The notes: generated from the sequence alone by a model not told the origin. Counted from the first letter of the stretch, positions 1 to 10,564 are shown. The stretch: DNA of 64,000 nt from Staphylococcus caprae (GCF_002902725.1 NZ_PPRT01000017.1:1-64000); one strand, 5' to 3'. Numbers and translations: made by a program.

Positions 1-25
1 ATTCAGATATCTACTTCCAATATAT

Positions 26-60
26 TAAAAAGGCTGAGATAACTAACGATATCCCAACCT
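26..60 (-). terminator. Rho-independent terminator after pgsA
   Basis: Just downstream of the pgsA stop, the minus strand folds into an 11-bp stem (arms at 50-60 and 31-41, two G-U pairs) followed by a T-rich run. The upstream arm contains GAGGTTGGGA, a motif also seen in the inverted-repeat element at 8634-8792. Confidence 0.7.
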
Positions 61-85
61 CAAATCTAAATATATTAAATTATAA

Positions 86-667
86 TTATTTTGATTGTTT
101 AAAGACGTCTCTACCTTTATAAAAATACTCAATACCAGAAAGAATAGTAAAGAATACACCAATATATAATAAAGTAACGCCTAATGGGAAATGAATAAAG
201 TGTACAAGTGGATCACCTAATAATATCCAGATGATTGCAACCATTGTTACAGCAGTTTTAATCTTCCCTAATTGACCTGCAGCACTTACAAATCCTTGTT
301 CAATTTGTAACAAACGTAGTCCTGTCACAGCAAATTCACGTGCAATAATAATGATTGCAACTACTGAGTTTGTAAAACCTAATTGAACCATTACTATCAA
401 CGCACTTGCAACAAGTAATTTATCTGCAAGAGGGTCTAAAAATTTCCCCATATTCGTTACAAGTTGCCACTTACGTGCTAAATAACCATCCGCAAAATCA
501 CTCAATGAAGCAATAATAAAGATGATCGCACTGATTAAAATTTCAATTCTAATATGATAACCGCCAAGGAAGGAAACTTGTCCAAATCCGAAGTCTACTA
601 ACGCAAATAGAATAAAAACGGGTATCAATATAACTCTAAATACCGTAATCTGATTCGGTATATTCAT
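86..667 (-). CDS. pgsA: CDP-diacylglycerol--glycerol-3-phosphate 3-phosphatidyltransferase
   Basis: PgsA makes phosphatidylglycerol phosphate from CDP-diacylglycerol and glycerol-3-phosphate, the committed step to phosphatidylglycerol and cardiolipin, in the cytoplasmic membrane. The 193-residue protein is strongly hydrophobic. It carries the complete CDP-alcohol phosphotransferase signature: D57, D60-G61, A64-R65, G74, D78 and D82 with the canonical spacing. It is the last gene of the ymf cluster, about 30 bp after the RodZ-like ymfM, an order also found in Bacillus. A terminator follows, so the transcript probably ends here. Confidence 0.96.
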   Translation of the reverse strand: MNIPNQITVFRVILIPVFILFALVDFGFGQVSFLGGYHIRIEILISAIIFIIASLSDFADGYLARKWQLVTNMGKFLDPLADKLLVASALIVMVQLGFTNSVVAIIIIAREFAVTGLRLLQIEQGFVSAAGQLGKIKTAVTMVAIIWILLGDPLVHFIHFPLGVTLLYIGVFFTILSGIEYFYKGRDVFKQSK

Positions 668-698
668 TTTAAATCCTCATTTCTAAAACTTTATTTAT

Positions 699-1091
699 TT
701 ACAAAATTAATACTGCAAGTATCCAAATAATTAAAGATACAATAACAATCATACCTATTAACATGACAAGTTGAATGGTTTCTTTCGACTTGCTGCGATA
801 AGAAGGTACTTGACCATTAGAAAAAGTTGTCATCAATTGATCCATTTGATGCTGATTGCTAGGTATTTCATCTCGATGTGCTTCAATCAGTTGATTAGGT
901 TCAATATTAACAACATTGGCATATTTTCTAATTAATCCCTCTGTGTAATCTTTTTTGGCTAATAGGTCAAAATCATTATTTTCAATATGTATCAAAGTCT
1001 GACGCTTAAGCTGAGTTCGTTGCTCTAATTCATTTAACGTCATACCCAATCTTTCACGTCTACCTTTTAATGCTTCACCAACCGTTTTCAC
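699..1091 (-). CDS. ymfM: YmfM/RodZ-like helix-turn-helix membrane protein
   Basis: This 130-residue protein has an N-terminal helix-turn-helix of the Xre/RodZ type (about residues 5-65). A short polar linker follows, then one hydrophobic segment at the C-terminus (about 105-129). RodZ-family proteins link MreB-type cytoskeleton to the membrane, but this form is short and lacks a large outer domain. The cytoplasmic HTH plus membrane anchor is visible; a role in cell shape or in regulating pgsA is inference. It lies between ymfK and pgsA, as in Bacillus. Confidence 0.8.
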   Translation of the reverse strand: MKTVGEALKGRRERLGMTLNELEQRTQLKRQTLIHIENNDFDLLAKKDYTEGLIRKYANVVNIEPNQLIEAHRDEIPSNQHQMDQLMTTFSNGQVPSYRSKSKETIQLVMLIGMIVIVSLIIWILAVLIL

Positions 1092-1109
1092 ACAAAGTCC
1101 TCCTCACAC

Positions 1110-1937
1110 TTATTCAAAGAAACCAAATCCCCCACCGAATGGGTCTCCAAATTCTAAACTATTTTTACTTTGAACCGTTTGTTTCTTCATTTCATCATAA
1201 TGTATTTCTTGGTTCTCATTTTCTCTCAATTCTATAATATAGTCAAAATCATCCATACTGTAGTTACATGCTTCAACGAATAAATCCGGATGCTCTACGA
1301 CCTTGATGGATGGCAATGTCATCACTTCTCTAACTAGGTCCTGATGTTTAGGGTTAGACTCACGAGCTGTCACAGCTCCATCAATAATATAGACATGGTT
1401 TGACTCATATTCACCCTTGATAAGTGAACTCCTTACCGTCTGTTTAATTAAAGTAGAACTTATGAATAACCATCTTTTATGTGCACAAACGCTTCCTGCT
1501 ACAATAGATTCTGTTTTACCAACTCGAGGCATGCCTCGAATACCTATTAATTTGTGACCTTCCTCTTTGAAAAGTTCAGCCAAAAAGTCTACAAGTAATC
1601 CTAGATCTTCTCTTTCAAATTTAAATGTTTTCTTGTCATCTGCATCTTGCTCTATGTATCTACCATGTCTAACCGCAAGTCGATCTCTAAGTTCAGGAAT
1701 TCTTAATTTAGTAATATCAATTTCATTGATTTCTTTGACAATCTGTTCAAAACGTTCAACTTTCTCAAGTTTATCGGTTTTGATAAGTAGACCCCTTTTA
1801 CCTTGATCAACACCATTGATTGTTACAATACTAATTCCTAGCATACCTAGTAAACTTGAAATATCACCGAGTAATCCAGCTCGATTGATAGTAATTTCAT
1901 ATTCTAAGTACCACTCTTTTCTTTCTGCAACTGCCAC
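1110..1937 (-). CDS. ymfK: YmfK-type protein: ACT-like domain plus DUF3388
   Basis: This 275-residue protein is conserved in Bacillales and has no established function. The first 80 residues look like an ACT-type ligand-binding domain (an opening EYEITINRAGLLGDIS-like stretch, then GVDQGKRG). The rest matches DUF3388 and holds a P-loop-like GMPRVGKTES at 135-144, suggesting nucleotide binding. The start is GTG with GGGGTGG seven bases upstream. The C-terminus ends in a glycine- and phenylalanine-rich tail. It follows ymfI after a 184-bp gap. Confidence 0.75.
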   Translation of the reverse strand: MAVAERKEWYLEYEITINRAGLLGDISSLLGMLGISIVTINGVDQGKRGLLIKTDKLEKVERFEQIVKEINEIDITKLRIPELRDRLAVRHGRYIEQDADDKKTFKFEREDLGLLVDFLAELFKEEGHKLIGIRGMPRVGKTESIVAGSVCAHKRWLFISSTLIKQTVRSSLIKGEYESNHVYIIDGAVTARESNPKHQDLVREVMTLPSIKVVEHPDLFVEACNYSMDDFDYIIELRENENQEIHYDEMKKQTVQSKNSLEFGDPFGGGFGFFE

Positions 1938-2121
1938 GATTCGACCACCCCTTGTTTACAATCACGCACTTGAAAGCTATTCAAAGTTTGATTTAATCAC
2001 ATTATAACATCGTTTATGAGAATCGCACTTAATAATTGTATTAATTTTCTTATAAAAATAAACAAGAATGATTAATCAAAGACAATAAATAGAAAGCTTC
2101 TATGCCGTAAGAGTAGCTAAC

Positions 2122-2826
2122 TTATAAATACCAACCGCCATTAACTTTTTGAACGGTACCTGTAATGCTTCTAGACATTGGATGGCACAAATACGCACAA
2201 ACGTGAGCAACTTCGTATGGTTCAATCATTCTGTTTTGAGGCAATTCTGCTACAATAGATTCCATTTCTTCTTTAGACCACGCCTTGCTCATGTTACCAG
2301 AGACAAAGCCAGGTGCAATTGCATTTACTGTCACTGAAGTGAGTGCCAATTCTTGGCTAAGTGCTTTAACGAAACCAATCTGAGCACTCTTCATTGCAGA
2401 ATAAATTGATTCCATACTAGCACCTGTTTCTCCCCATATTGAAGAAATCACAATGATACGTCCATGATTACTTTTTCTTAAAGTATCAACAAAATATCTA
2501 GATAAACGAATAAATTGTCTTACATGAAGGGCATAACTATAGTCTATGTCTTCATCACTCATATCTTGCAACATACCATATAAGGCAGTTCCACTCGTAT
2601 ATATGAGGCAGTCTAGATCATTGAGATGCCCGAAATATTCCGATAATGTTATATCTTGAGCTAAATCACATTGGATAAATTCTACATTATTATTTTTATA
2701 CTTTTCTTTTAATGAAGTTAAATCCGCAGTGTTGTAATGAATAATCACTTCATAACCTTCATCTAATAAGCGGTCTACAATTGCAGTGCCGAGACTACCT
2801 GAACCACCAATTACTAGCGCTTTCAT
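2122..2826 (-). CDS. ymfI: Short-chain dehydrogenase/reductase YmfI
   Basis: A 234-residue Rossmann-fold oxidoreductase of the SDR family. The cofactor loop GGSGSLG lies at residues 7-13 and the catalytic Y142xxxK146 pair is intact, with serines near 128-129. The glycine-rich loop and overall form resemble FabG, but acidic-side-chain discrimination between NADH and NADPH is not clear. The natural substrate is unknown. Its start overlaps the ymfH stop by one base (TAATG), pointing to translational coupling with the peptidase pair upstream. Confidence 0.85.
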   Translation of the reverse strand: MKALVIGGSGSLGTAIVDRLLDEGYEVIIHYNTADLTSLKEKYKNNNVEFIQCDLAQDITLSEYFGHLNDLDCLIYTSGTALYGMLQDMSDEDIDYSYALHVRQFIRLSRYFVDTLRKSNHGRIIVISSIWGETGASMESIYSAMKSAQIGFVKALSQELALTSVTVNAIAPGFVSGNMSKAWSKEEMESIVAELPQNRMIEPYEVAHVCAYLCHPMSRSITGTVQKVNGGWYL

Positions 2827-4112
2827 TACTCTTTCAGCTCCAAACGACTATCAACAAGATGATCAAAGTCAAGGAATAGCTTAGATGTTTCATTTACACT
2901 TTCTAAAGTAATATTTTCAACAATCTCTAACATATCAAAGACACTCACGCCTTCGAAATATAACTTTGCATATTGATTCGCAATATACTCAGGGGAGTTT
3001 AAACTAGAAATAAATTCGCCGATAAATTGTTTTTTCAATAAATCAAACGCTTCTTGATCCGCTAAATGTCCTCTGTATTTCTTAAGTTCATTAATTAATA
3101 ATTCTTTCAACTCGTCGGGGTGTTGTGTCGCACTCGTAATAATAGAAAAACTGTAACTTGGTTCTAATACAAATTGGTAACCAAACGTTTCATCGATAAG
3201 ATCTTTGTTTAACAAATCTTGATAAAAATCTGTTTCCTCGCCGAAAATCAACTCATAGAAAAATGTCATTTCTAGATCTCTTTGAACGTATTTTTCTGAG
3301 CTTTCATTGAGTGGTTGATTTTTAAATCCTAGCATGAGTCGTGGGGATTGTAATTTCATCATTTCAGTTACAGTATGTGTATTGACTTCTTCCGGTTCTT
3401 TAATTTGTGCACGCTCTATCTGAGGTTGATTAGTCTTGTTGCGTTGCTTTTCATGATTATCGACTAAATCAACGATACTTTGAGGATCAACATCGCCTAC
3501 GACGAAGAGAACCATATTGGATGGATGGTAAAACGTTTCGTAACATAAATATAAATCGTCTTTAGTTATGTCATAAATACTGTCTACACTTCCAGCAATA
3601 TCAACTCGGATAGGATGTTTAGAGTACATAGCTCTTAGTGTATTGAACATCAATTTATAACCAGGTTGCTCTTGATACATCTTAATTTCTTCAGCGATAA
3701 TGCCTTTTTCTTTATTCACTGTTTCTTCAGTAAAATACGGTGTTTCAACCATGGTTAATAAACGCTTAATATTACTTTCGATGTGATTTGTAGCACTAAA
3801 TAAGTAACTTGTACGGTCAAAACTAGTGAAAGCATTCGCCTGGGCATTTTCTTCAGCAAATGCTGTAAATAAATCTTCTTCTTCTTTTTCAAAAAGTTTA
3901 TGTTCTAAAAAATGAGCTACGCCGTCTGGAACCTTTACAAACTCATCACTACCAAGAGGTTTAAAGTGATTATCTAACGAACCAAATTGTGTTGTATAAG
4001 TTACAAATGTTTTTTGAAATCCTGGCTTAGGTATAATAAACAGTTTTAGTCCATTATCAAGTTCATGTTCAAAAACCTTTTCATCAATAAGTTCATAATT
4101 ATGTACTTTCAT
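2826..4112 (-). CDS. ymfH: M16-family zinc peptidase YmfH (catalytic partner)
   Basis: A 428-residue insulinase-like (M16) peptidase. The inverted zinc motif HFLEH is at residues 67-71, and a downstream acidic ligand is available at E141/E142, about 71 residues on, as the family expects. No signal peptide is seen, so it probably works in the cytoplasm. It lies directly after ymfF, with stop and start overlapping by one base. The two probably form a heterodimer in which only YmfH carries the metal site. The substrate is unknown; relatives in Bacillus and other Firmicutes process small peptides. Confidence 0.9.
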   Translation of the reverse strand: MKVHNYELIDEKVFEHELDNGLKLFIIPKPGFQKTFVTYTTQFGSLDNHFKPLGSDEFVKVPDGVAHFLEHKLFEKEEEDLFTAFAEENAQANAFTSFDRTSYLFSATNHIESNIKRLLTMVETPYFTEETVNKEKGIIAEEIKMYQEQPGYKLMFNTLRAMYSKHPIRVDIAGSVDSIYDITKDDLYLCYETFYHPSNMVLFVVGDVDPQSIVDLVDNHEKQRNKTNQPQIERAQIKEPEEVNTHTVTEMMKLQSPRLMLGFKNQPLNESSEKYVQRDLEMTFFYELIFGEETDFYQDLLNKDLIDETFGYQFVLEPSYSFSIITSATQHPDELKELLINELKKYRGHLADQEAFDLLKKQFIGEFISSLNSPEYIANQYAKLYFEGVSVFDMLEIVENITLESVNETSKLFLDFDHLVDSRLELKE

Positions 4113-5386
4113 TATTCCCTTTGACCTCCCTTCGTTAAAACATAAATGGTATCAAGGACAGCTTCGTTAGCTAACTCAATTACATCTTCTTTTGTAACCT
4201 GATTAATTGCTTTAATAAAGTCTTCATCAGATTGATATTCGTCTAATAATAGTTGATTATGTAGCAATTCAATCATGCTTTTAGGTCTATCAGTAGATTC
4301 ATGTCTATGTGAAATAATAATTTTTTTAGCTAATTCTAATTTAGTTTCATCAAATTCACCATTTTTTAATTTATCGAATTCTTCTAAAATAGTATCTTTC
4401 GCGCGTTCATATTTATCAGCAGATACGCCACTTAAGACAAATAAGAATCCATTTTTACCATCAATTTGAGAATGGATCGAATAAGCTAAACTTTGCTTTT
4501 CACGAACTTCGTTGAACAATACTGAAGAGGGATCTCCACCAAACATCATATTAAACACGACAAACGCATAATAATTTTGTTTACCATAGTAGGTTGGGAA
4601 TCGATAACCAAGATTAAGTTTTGCTTGGTCCACTTCATCTTCTTCAATAATAACCTTCGGCGAACCAATATGATTTATTTGTGTTAATGGTGAACCCTTT
4701 TCTAACTCAAACGGTTTGATTTCAAAGTTATTTTGGATTAAATTTCTCGTTTCTTGTTCGTTAACATTTCCTACTACGTAAATTGCACATTCATCATTAT
4801 GTATCATGGATTTATATGTATCATACAAGTTTTGAGCAGTCACTTGTGGTATTTGTTCCAATTGACCCGTAGCAATATATTTATAAGGTTCATCTTTAAA
4901 CATATAATTCATTAATTTTAAAAATGAGTATTGCGCCTTATTATCTGTCATTGCTTCAATTTTCTTAGTAAGGAGAGATTTCTCTTGAGCCACATATTTT
5001 TCATTGAATTGTTCATCTTCAATTAAAGGGTTCCATATTAACTCTTTCAGCATTTCTAATCCCTTTTCAAATAGAGGCGTAGAATCCTTCAAGTAACGCT
5101 CATTCACAATTTCTAGAGAAATAGTAATGACATGTTTATCTTTAAATTTAGTTACAAAACTATTGATATAAGCCCCATATAAGTTTGACAAATGTCTATT
5201 TAACGCTTTGTCGTTAGGCCATTTTTGAGTAGCACGTACTAATACTTTACTTAGAATGGAACGAGATGTAATCGTTTCATAATCTAATGGTGCCATGAAT
5301 TTAAATGTCACCATCGTTGTTTTAAATTTTTCAGTTGGTAAAACATTGATATGTATATTTGAATGGTCATGGTTCATTGTCTCCAA
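4112..5386 (-). CDS. ymfF: M16-family peptidase-like protein YmfF (no zinc motif)
   Basis: This is the M16-fold partner of YmfH. The region where HxxEH should lie carries an unrelated sequence, so the protein probably lacks catalysis and shapes the substrate chamber, as in alpha/beta processing-peptidase pairs. The start chosen is TTG at 5386 (424 aa), with GGGAGG eight bases upstream. A longer frame to an ATG at 5416 would add ten residues but has no ribosome binding site. It follows the GntR regulator by a short gap. Confidence 0.85.
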   Translation of the reverse strand: METMNHDHSNIHINVLPTEKFKTTMVTFKFMAPLDYETITSRSILSKVLVRATQKWPNDKALNRHLSNLYGAYINSFVTKFKDKHVITISLEIVNERYLKDSTPLFEKGLEMLKELIWNPLIEDEQFNEKYVAQEKSLLTKKIEAMTDNKAQYSFLKLMNYMFKDEPYKYIATGQLEQIPQVTAQNLYDTYKSMIHNDECAIYVVGNVNEQETRNLIQNNFEIKPFELEKGSPLTQINHIGSPKVIIEEDEVDQAKLNLGYRFPTYYGKQNYYAFVVFNMMFGGDPSSVLFNEVREKQSLAYSIHSQIDGKNGFLFVLSGVSADKYERAKDTILEEFDKLKNGEFDETKLELAKKIIISHRHESTDRPKSMIELLHNQLLLDEYQSDEDFIKAINQVTKEDVIELANEAVLDTIYVLTKGGQRE

Positions 5387-5423
5387 ATGCCATACCTCCC
5401 TTTTCTGTAAAAACATTTACTAT

Positions 5424-6134
5424 TTAATTTTTATTAACTTTAAACTTAACTAAACTACTTTTAAGATAGTTTAAAGAGTATAAGATGGGTTGTCCATTTT
5501 CATCATAATGTACAACTTTCAATAACATTAAACCTTCGTGTGGCGACGCGTTGAGCACTTCAGAAATGTGTGGTTCGTAACTAATCGCTTCTAAGTCCAT
5601 TTCAGCATGAGTCACTTCGTGTCCTGTCGCATCTTTAATGGCTCTTAACATTGATCCGTTACTTTTCTGATAATCTAAACAAGTTAAGTATTGTTTCGCA
5701 ATTTTATCTAAACAATAAACGACAGGTTTATGGTCAGCAGTTCTCAATCTCTCAATGATAGTGACTGGTTGCTTGGTTTCTATTCCTAAATGTTCTGCAT
5801 CTAAGATTGTTGCTGGTTGTTCATCAAAATTTAGATACTCTATACCTGCTTTATACCCAGCTTCTTCAATCATAGTACTAATACTTATTAATTTGTCTAA
5901 TGGATAAAAGAAAGGGGGTTGTGCTTTAACGCTTGTCCCCTCTTCAAAATTATCCGTGACTATTTGTTCTGTGATTAATTCACCAATGCCGTCATAAACA
6001 TCATCAGTTTTAACATTTAATGCACGTGCAATTGATAAATTACTAGGTAACTTACCACCGTTTTCTAGCTCACCATTTTTAATCATATTTAAAATATATT
6101 GTTTCACTCTATATATAGCATTCATTTCCGACAT
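5424..6134 (-). CDS. ymfC: GntR-family (UTRA domain) transcriptional regulator
   Basis: A 236-residue regulator with an N-terminal winged helix (about residues 5-70, with the typical KLPSNLSIARAL-like recognition region). The C-terminal UTRA/HutC-type ligand domain contains the usual ERLRTADHKPVVY-like strand. The ligand and targets are unknown. It lies two bases after ftsK and immediately before the M16 peptidase pair, as YmfC does in Bacillus, so it may control the ymf genes; that is inference from position. Confidence 0.85.
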   Translation of the reverse strand: MSEMNAIYRVKQYILNMIKNGELENGGKLPSNLSIARALNVKTDDVYDGIGELITEQIVTDNFEEGTSVKAQPPFFYPLDKLISISTMIEEAGYKAGIEYLNFDEQPATILDAEHLGIETKQPVTIIERLRTADHKPVVYCLDKIAKQYLTCLDYQKSNGSMLRAIKDATGHEVTHAEMDLEAISYEPHISEVLNASPHEGLMLLKVVHYDENGQPILYSLNYLKSSLVKFKVNKN

Positions 6135-6136
6135 TT

Positions 6137-8548
6137 TTACACCTCATCATTATCTAAATCAACTAGAATTTGTCTAGGCTTGCTCCCTTTTTGTGGGCCT
6201 ATGACCTGATTACGTTCTAAATCGTCCATTAATCTTGAAGCACGATTATACCCAATTCTAAATTGTCTTTGTAATAAAGATGTACTAGCCTTCTGTTGTT
6301 CTATAACAAATAAATAGGCTTCATCGTATAAAGAATCTTCACTTTTCATCTCTGATTTATCGACTGGTGCATCTGGTTCCATTTCTTTCACATAATTCGC
6401 TTGTTGTTGTTCTACAACATAATTGACTACGTCTTGAACTTCTTTGTCACTCAAGAAAGCACCTTGAATACGTGTTTGCGTAGACTCTCCGTTACCTATA
6501 TATAACATGTCACCTTTACCTAGTAATTTTTCAGCACCGCCAGAACCAATAATTGTTCTAGAGTCTGTTTGTGAACTTACCGCAAAGGCAATTCTTGATG
6601 GGATATTATTCTTGATAATACCTGTAATGACATCAACTGATGGTCTTTGAGTGGCTACAATTAAATGAATTCCAGCAGCTCGGGCCATTTGAGTAATACG
6701 TTGAATCGCATTTTCAACTTCTTTTCCTGCAACCATCATTAAATCTGCTAACTCATCTACAATTACAACAATGTAAGGTAATTCGGATTGTTTCTCTTCA
6801 AGTTCTTCATTTTGTTTACGAATATATTGGTTATAACCTTCAATATTACGTGTAGAAGAATGTTGGAAAAGATCGTAACGACGTTCCATTTCAGCAACTA
6901 CTTTTTCTAGAGCCTGAGATGCTTTATGTGGGTTCGTAACAACTGGTATAAGTAAATGTGGTATACCATTATATACGTTTAATTCTACCATTTTAGGGTC
7001 AATTAACATAAGTTTTACTTCATGAGGCTTTGCGTTAAGTAAAATACTTGTGATGATACCGTTAATACAAACTGATTTACCACTACCTGTTGAACCTGCA
7101 ACAAGTAAGTGTGGCATTTCATTTAATTGGATAGATACAGGTTCACCAGAAATATCTCGGCCTAAGCCGACTTCTAACTTATGTTGTGAAGGGAATTTCT
7201 CTTCTAACACTTCTTTTAAAGATACTAATGAAATCTTATCATTTGGTACTTCGATCCCCACTGCAGAACGACCGGGTATAGGCGCTTCAATACGTACATC
7301 TTTAGCAGCTAATGCTAAAGCAATGTCGTTGTGTAAGTTAACGATTTTACTTACTTTAACACCTTGGGCTGGTTGGATTTCATATTGAGTTACTGCAGGA
7401 CCGATTTTAATTTGTGTGACTTTCGCATTGACACCAAAGTTTTTCATCGTTGACTCTAATACTTGACCTTTGCGCTGAACTTCAGCTTTAGAAGTTGATT
7501 GTTGTTTCGCAGGTTGATTCAGTAAAGTTAAAGGTGGCACAGTATATTCGACATTAGCCACTTCTCCGGCTTCTGAAATAGAACTTTCCCCGTCGTTGTT
7601 ATTATTGATTTCCTGTTCTAAATTCGTCGAAACATCTTTTTTATGATTATTTTCTTGTGAATTTGATGTTGTTTCGCTGCTTTTAGCTTCATTGTCAAAG
7701 ATTCGTTTTTTACGCTTATTCGGTTGACTATTGACTTGACCCTCTTGTTCGTTATGTCCATATATAGGTATATCATTCGTTTGTCCTACTTCTGGTAAAT
7801 CACTTACATCTTTAACTTGTTCGTGTTGTAATCTCTCTTGATTTTTAGCACGTTTCTTTTCTTCAGCACGTTCAGCTTTTAATTGTGCGCGTTCTTCTTT
7901 TTTAGCTTTATTTTGTTCCCTTTTTTCTTTAAAAGACTCTGAAGCATTTTCACTTGAAGACTTCATATTTTCAAATAAATTTTTAGTCACATCTCTATGT
8001 CTTAAGTTCATTAAAAGAATAATACTTGATGCCACTAATAAAATCGTAATAATAATAACTCCTACAATAGAGATGAGCGGAATAAACAACTTAAGTAAGT
8101 AAAAACCAATGAGTCCTCCACCAAAATTTGGAAAATGCGTATGTTCATATGATCGATATACATATGATAGTACTGGTTCTCTTTCAGATGAGATACCTTT
8201 TGTAAAATGATAATAAAGTTGAGCTATAAATAATAAAGCTAATTGTAAGATAATTGCCCCAACACTACGACGCGTTTTAGGAATCTTTTTAGAGTATGTA
8301 ATAAAAACTGTTGCTAGGATTACTAAAATATATGTTAAAAATCTACTCATTCCAAATAAATAATTAAAGAAACTATCAATCATTCGACCAACTATGCCTA
8401 ATTGAAAAGCTCCTAAAACGACAAGAATGACAATGGCAATAGCAATTAAATAGCGTAACGGACTTTCATTTTGTTTTCTTCTCTTAGAGTTTTTACGCGT
8501 AGCATTACTTTTCTTTCTAGTCGTTGTTTTTTTCTTTGCTTGTGGCAA
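6137..8548 (-). CDS. ftsK: DNA translocase FtsK/SpoIIIE
   Basis: An 803-residue septal DNA pump. Several membrane segments lie in the first 190 residues. A charged, low-complexity linker (about 200-340) follows, rich in Lys, Glu, Gln and Asn. The RecA-like motor has the Walker A GSTGSGKS at about 484-491, and the C-terminal winged-helix gamma domain reads oriented DNA motifs. It clears chromosome from the closing septum. S. aureus SpoIIIE is about the same length; the linker accounts for most of the difference. It is separated from rnjB by a repeat-bearing 263-bp gap. Confidence 0.96.
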   Translation of the reverse strand: MPQAKKKTTTRKKSNATRKNSKRRKQNESPLRYLIAIAIVILVVLGAFQLGIVGRMIDSFFNYLFGMSRFLTYILVILATVFITYSKKIPKTRRSVGAIILQLALLFIAQLYYHFTKGISSEREPVLSYVYRSYEHTHFPNFGGGLIGFYLLKLFIPLISIVGVIIITILLVASSIILLMNLRHRDVTKNLFENMKSSSENASESFKEKREQNKAKKEERAQLKAERAEEKKRAKNQERLQHEQVKDVSDLPEVGQTNDIPIYGHNEQEGQVNSQPNKRKKRIFDNEAKSSETTSNSQENNHKKDVSTNLEQEINNNNDGESSISEAGEVANVEYTVPPLTLLNQPAKQQSTSKAEVQRKGQVLESTMKNFGVNAKVTQIKIGPAVTQYEIQPAQGVKVSKIVNLHNDIALALAAKDVRIEAPIPGRSAVGIEVPNDKISLVSLKEVLEEKFPSQHKLEVGLGRDISGEPVSIQLNEMPHLLVAGSTGSGKSVCINGIITSILLNAKPHEVKLMLIDPKMVELNVYNGIPHLLIPVVTNPHKASQALEKVVAEMERRYDLFQHSSTRNIEGYNQYIRKQNEELEEKQSELPYIVVIVDELADLMMVAGKEVENAIQRITQMARAAGIHLIVATQRPSVDVITGIIKNNIPSRIAFAVSSQTDSRTIIGSGGAEKLLGKGDMLYIGNGESTQTRIQGAFLSDKEVQDVVNYVVEQQQANYVKEMEPDAPVDKSEMKSEDSLYDEAYLFVIEQQKASTSLLQRQFRIGYNRASRLMDDLERNQVIGPQKGSKPRQILVDLDNDEV

Positions 8549-8633
8549 GATTTTACACCTTCTTTTTTAATCTTTCACAGTTCTCCATTAGGTTTTATGA
8601 CACCTATTTCTTATGTATATATTTAATAAGATG

Positions 8634-8792
8634 AAAGAGGCAGGAACAATTTAAATGTTTAAAGTTAATTTTAATCGTCCATATCTTTTGTTTCGATATA
8701 AAGTGAACAAAATTAAAATAACCTAAATGTAGAACATCATCATCTTTATGTTACAAAGTGATTGTGTTTTACTAAATTGTCCCAACCTCTTT
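8634..8792. repeat. 159-bp element with 20-bp terminal inverted repeats
   Basis: The ends at 8634-8653 and 8773-8792 are inverted copies matching at 17 of 20 bases (AAAGAGG...ACAATTTA). Inside, GTTAATTTTAAT near 8663 pairs with ATTAAAATAAC near 8711, so the whole unit can fold into a long hairpin. It holds no reading frame of note. It fills most of the rnjB-ftsK gap and may be a non-mobile palindromic intergenic repeat or MITE remnant. It may also serve as the rnjB transcript end. Confidence 0.6.
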
Positions 8793-8811
8793 AAAATATT
8801 TTTTATTTGGA

Positions 8812-10485
8812 TTATATCTCAGAAATAACTGGAATAATCATTGGACGTCGTTTCGTACTTTCGAATAATAGTTTACTAATTTGATCTCGCATATTTTGCT
8901 TTATTTCAGACCATTCAATACGTTTTTCTTGTAAACCTGCTTCTACAATTGTACGCACTTTTTCTTCCGCTTCATTTAATAATTCTTCGCTTTCTCTAAC
9001 ATAAACAAAGCCTCTTGATTGTATTTCAGGACCTGCTGCAATTCGTCTGTTTTTAGGATCTAACGTTACCACAGCAATGAATATTCCATCTTCTGCTAAT
9101 AAATGACGGTCTCTTAATACGATGTTACCTACGTCGCCAACACCAATACCATCAATAAGTACATTTCCTGAATTTACTTTTTCATTTAGAATCATATCTT
9201 TACCGTCATAATTAATAACGTCGCCTTTTTCTACTAAAAAGATTTTTTCAGGAGCAACACCTGACTCAGCAGCTAATTTAGCGTGTGCAATTTGCATTTT
9301 AAATTCACCTTGCACAGGGATAAAGTATTCCGGTTTCATAATATTTAACATCATTTTTAATTCTTCCATACAACCGTGACTTGAAGCATGAATCTTCTTA
9401 TTGTTTGGAATGATGTGAGCACCGGCACGTACCAATTCATTTAAAGTATCCGCAATGATGACTTCCATATTCGCTGAAGCAGTAATTGCTAAGAAGACAG
9501 AATCGCCATCTTCGATATTCATAATTTTATGTTTCTTTTGAGCCATTTGACTTAAAGCTTCGACAGGTTCTCCTTGCATGCCTGTGGCAATGATAATGAC
9601 TTCATTCTTAGGATAATTATCAACTTCATTAATAGGTATTAATAAGTCTTTAGGTATATCGAAATATCCCATCTTGCGGGCGATATTAAATGAACTTTCA
9701 AGTGAACGACCTAAGAATGATACTTTACGATTCAATTGACTCGCAATATTTAATACTTGTTGGATACGTATAAAATTAGACGCATAGCAAGAGACGATAA
9801 GTCTTCCTTTTACTTTAGCAAATGCATCGTACATATGGTGTTCGATGACATTTTCAGGTGTATTGTAGCCAGGCTTTTCAGCTTCAGTAGAATCACTGAT
9901 TAATGCAAACACTCCTTCATAACCAATTTCAGCCATTCGTTTCATATCAGGAGCATACTGACCATGTAAACTTTGATCAAATTTAAATTCACCTGTATAT
10001 ACGATAGAACCATATGATGTGTGAATACAAATGCCTAAGCTATCAGGAATGCTATGTGTAGTATTAAAGAAACTCACATTTACATTTTTAAATCTCATTA
10101 CTGAATCATGATTAACTGTATAGTAACGCACCTTCTTTTTAATATTACGGGCCTTCATGTTTTCTTTAATAAGTGCGATTGTCAACTTAGAACCATACAC
10201 TGGTGCATCAATTTGTTCTAACACATAACTCACTGCACCAATCGCGTGTTCATGACCATGAGAAAGGAAAATGCCTTTTAACTTATCTTTATTTTCAATG
10301 ACATATTGAATGTCAGGAATAACAATATCTACGCCTAGCATTTCATCTTCGGGGAACATTAATCCCGCATCTAACATAAACATTTCATCGTCTACTTCAA
10401 CGATGTACATATTTTTAGCGATTTCGCCTACACCACCGAGTGGTATGATGCGAATATCTTTATTTTTTTTCTTTATTAAACTCAA
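8812..10485 (-). CDS. rnjB: Ribonuclease J2
   Basis: A metallo-beta-lactamase/beta-CASP ribonuclease (557 aa), partner of RNase J1 in 5'-exo and endonucleolytic mRNA decay. The metal motif reads HGHEHA at residues 76-81 instead of HxHxDH, so two metal-ligand positions have changed. This fits the weak or absent activity and scaffold role known for staphylococcal J2. The start is TTG at 10485, with AGGAGGTAA five bases upstream, giving the S. aureus length. A longer frame starting at 10530 would begin inside the promoter at 10536-10564 and is rejected. Confidence 0.93.
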   Translation of the reverse strand: MSLIKKKNKDIRIIPLGGVGEIAKNMYIVEVDDEMFMLDAGLMFPEDEMLGVDIVIPDIQYVIENKDKLKGIFLSHGHEHAIGAVSYVLEQIDAPVYGSKLTIALIKENMKARNIKKKVRYYTVNHDSVMRFKNVNVSFFNTTHSIPDSLGICIHTSYGSIVYTGEFKFDQSLHGQYAPDMKRMAEIGYEGVFALISDSTEAEKPGYNTPENVIEHHMYDAFAKVKGRLIVSCYASNFIRIQQVLNIASQLNRKVSFLGRSLESSFNIARKMGYFDIPKDLLIPINEVDNYPKNEVIIIATGMQGEPVEALSQMAQKKHKIMNIEDGDSVFLAITASANMEVIIADTLNELVRAGAHIIPNNKKIHASSHGCMEELKMMLNIMKPEYFIPVQGEFKMQIAHAKLAAESGVAPEKIFLVEKGDVINYDGKDMILNEKVNSGNVLIDGIGVGDVGNIVLRDRHLLAEDGIFIAVVTLDPKNRRIAAGPEIQSRGFVYVRESEELLNEAEEKVRTIVEAGLQEKRIEWSEIKQNMRDQISKLLFESTKRRPMIIPVISEI

Positions 10486-10535
10486 AATGTTACCTCCTAT
10501 AAATAGTGACCCGTCCATATATAAACTCATCATTT

Positions 10536-10564
10536 ATTATAAGTTAAAATAGGCGTGATGTACA
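10536..10564 (-). promoter_or_regulatory. Sigma-A-type promoter for rnjB
   Basis: TGTACA (-35, 10559-10564), a 17-bp spacer and a perfect TATAAT (-10, 10536-10541) on the minus strand. Transcription would start near 10529, giving a leader of about 44 nt that contains the ribosome binding site of the TTG start. Confidence 0.65.
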
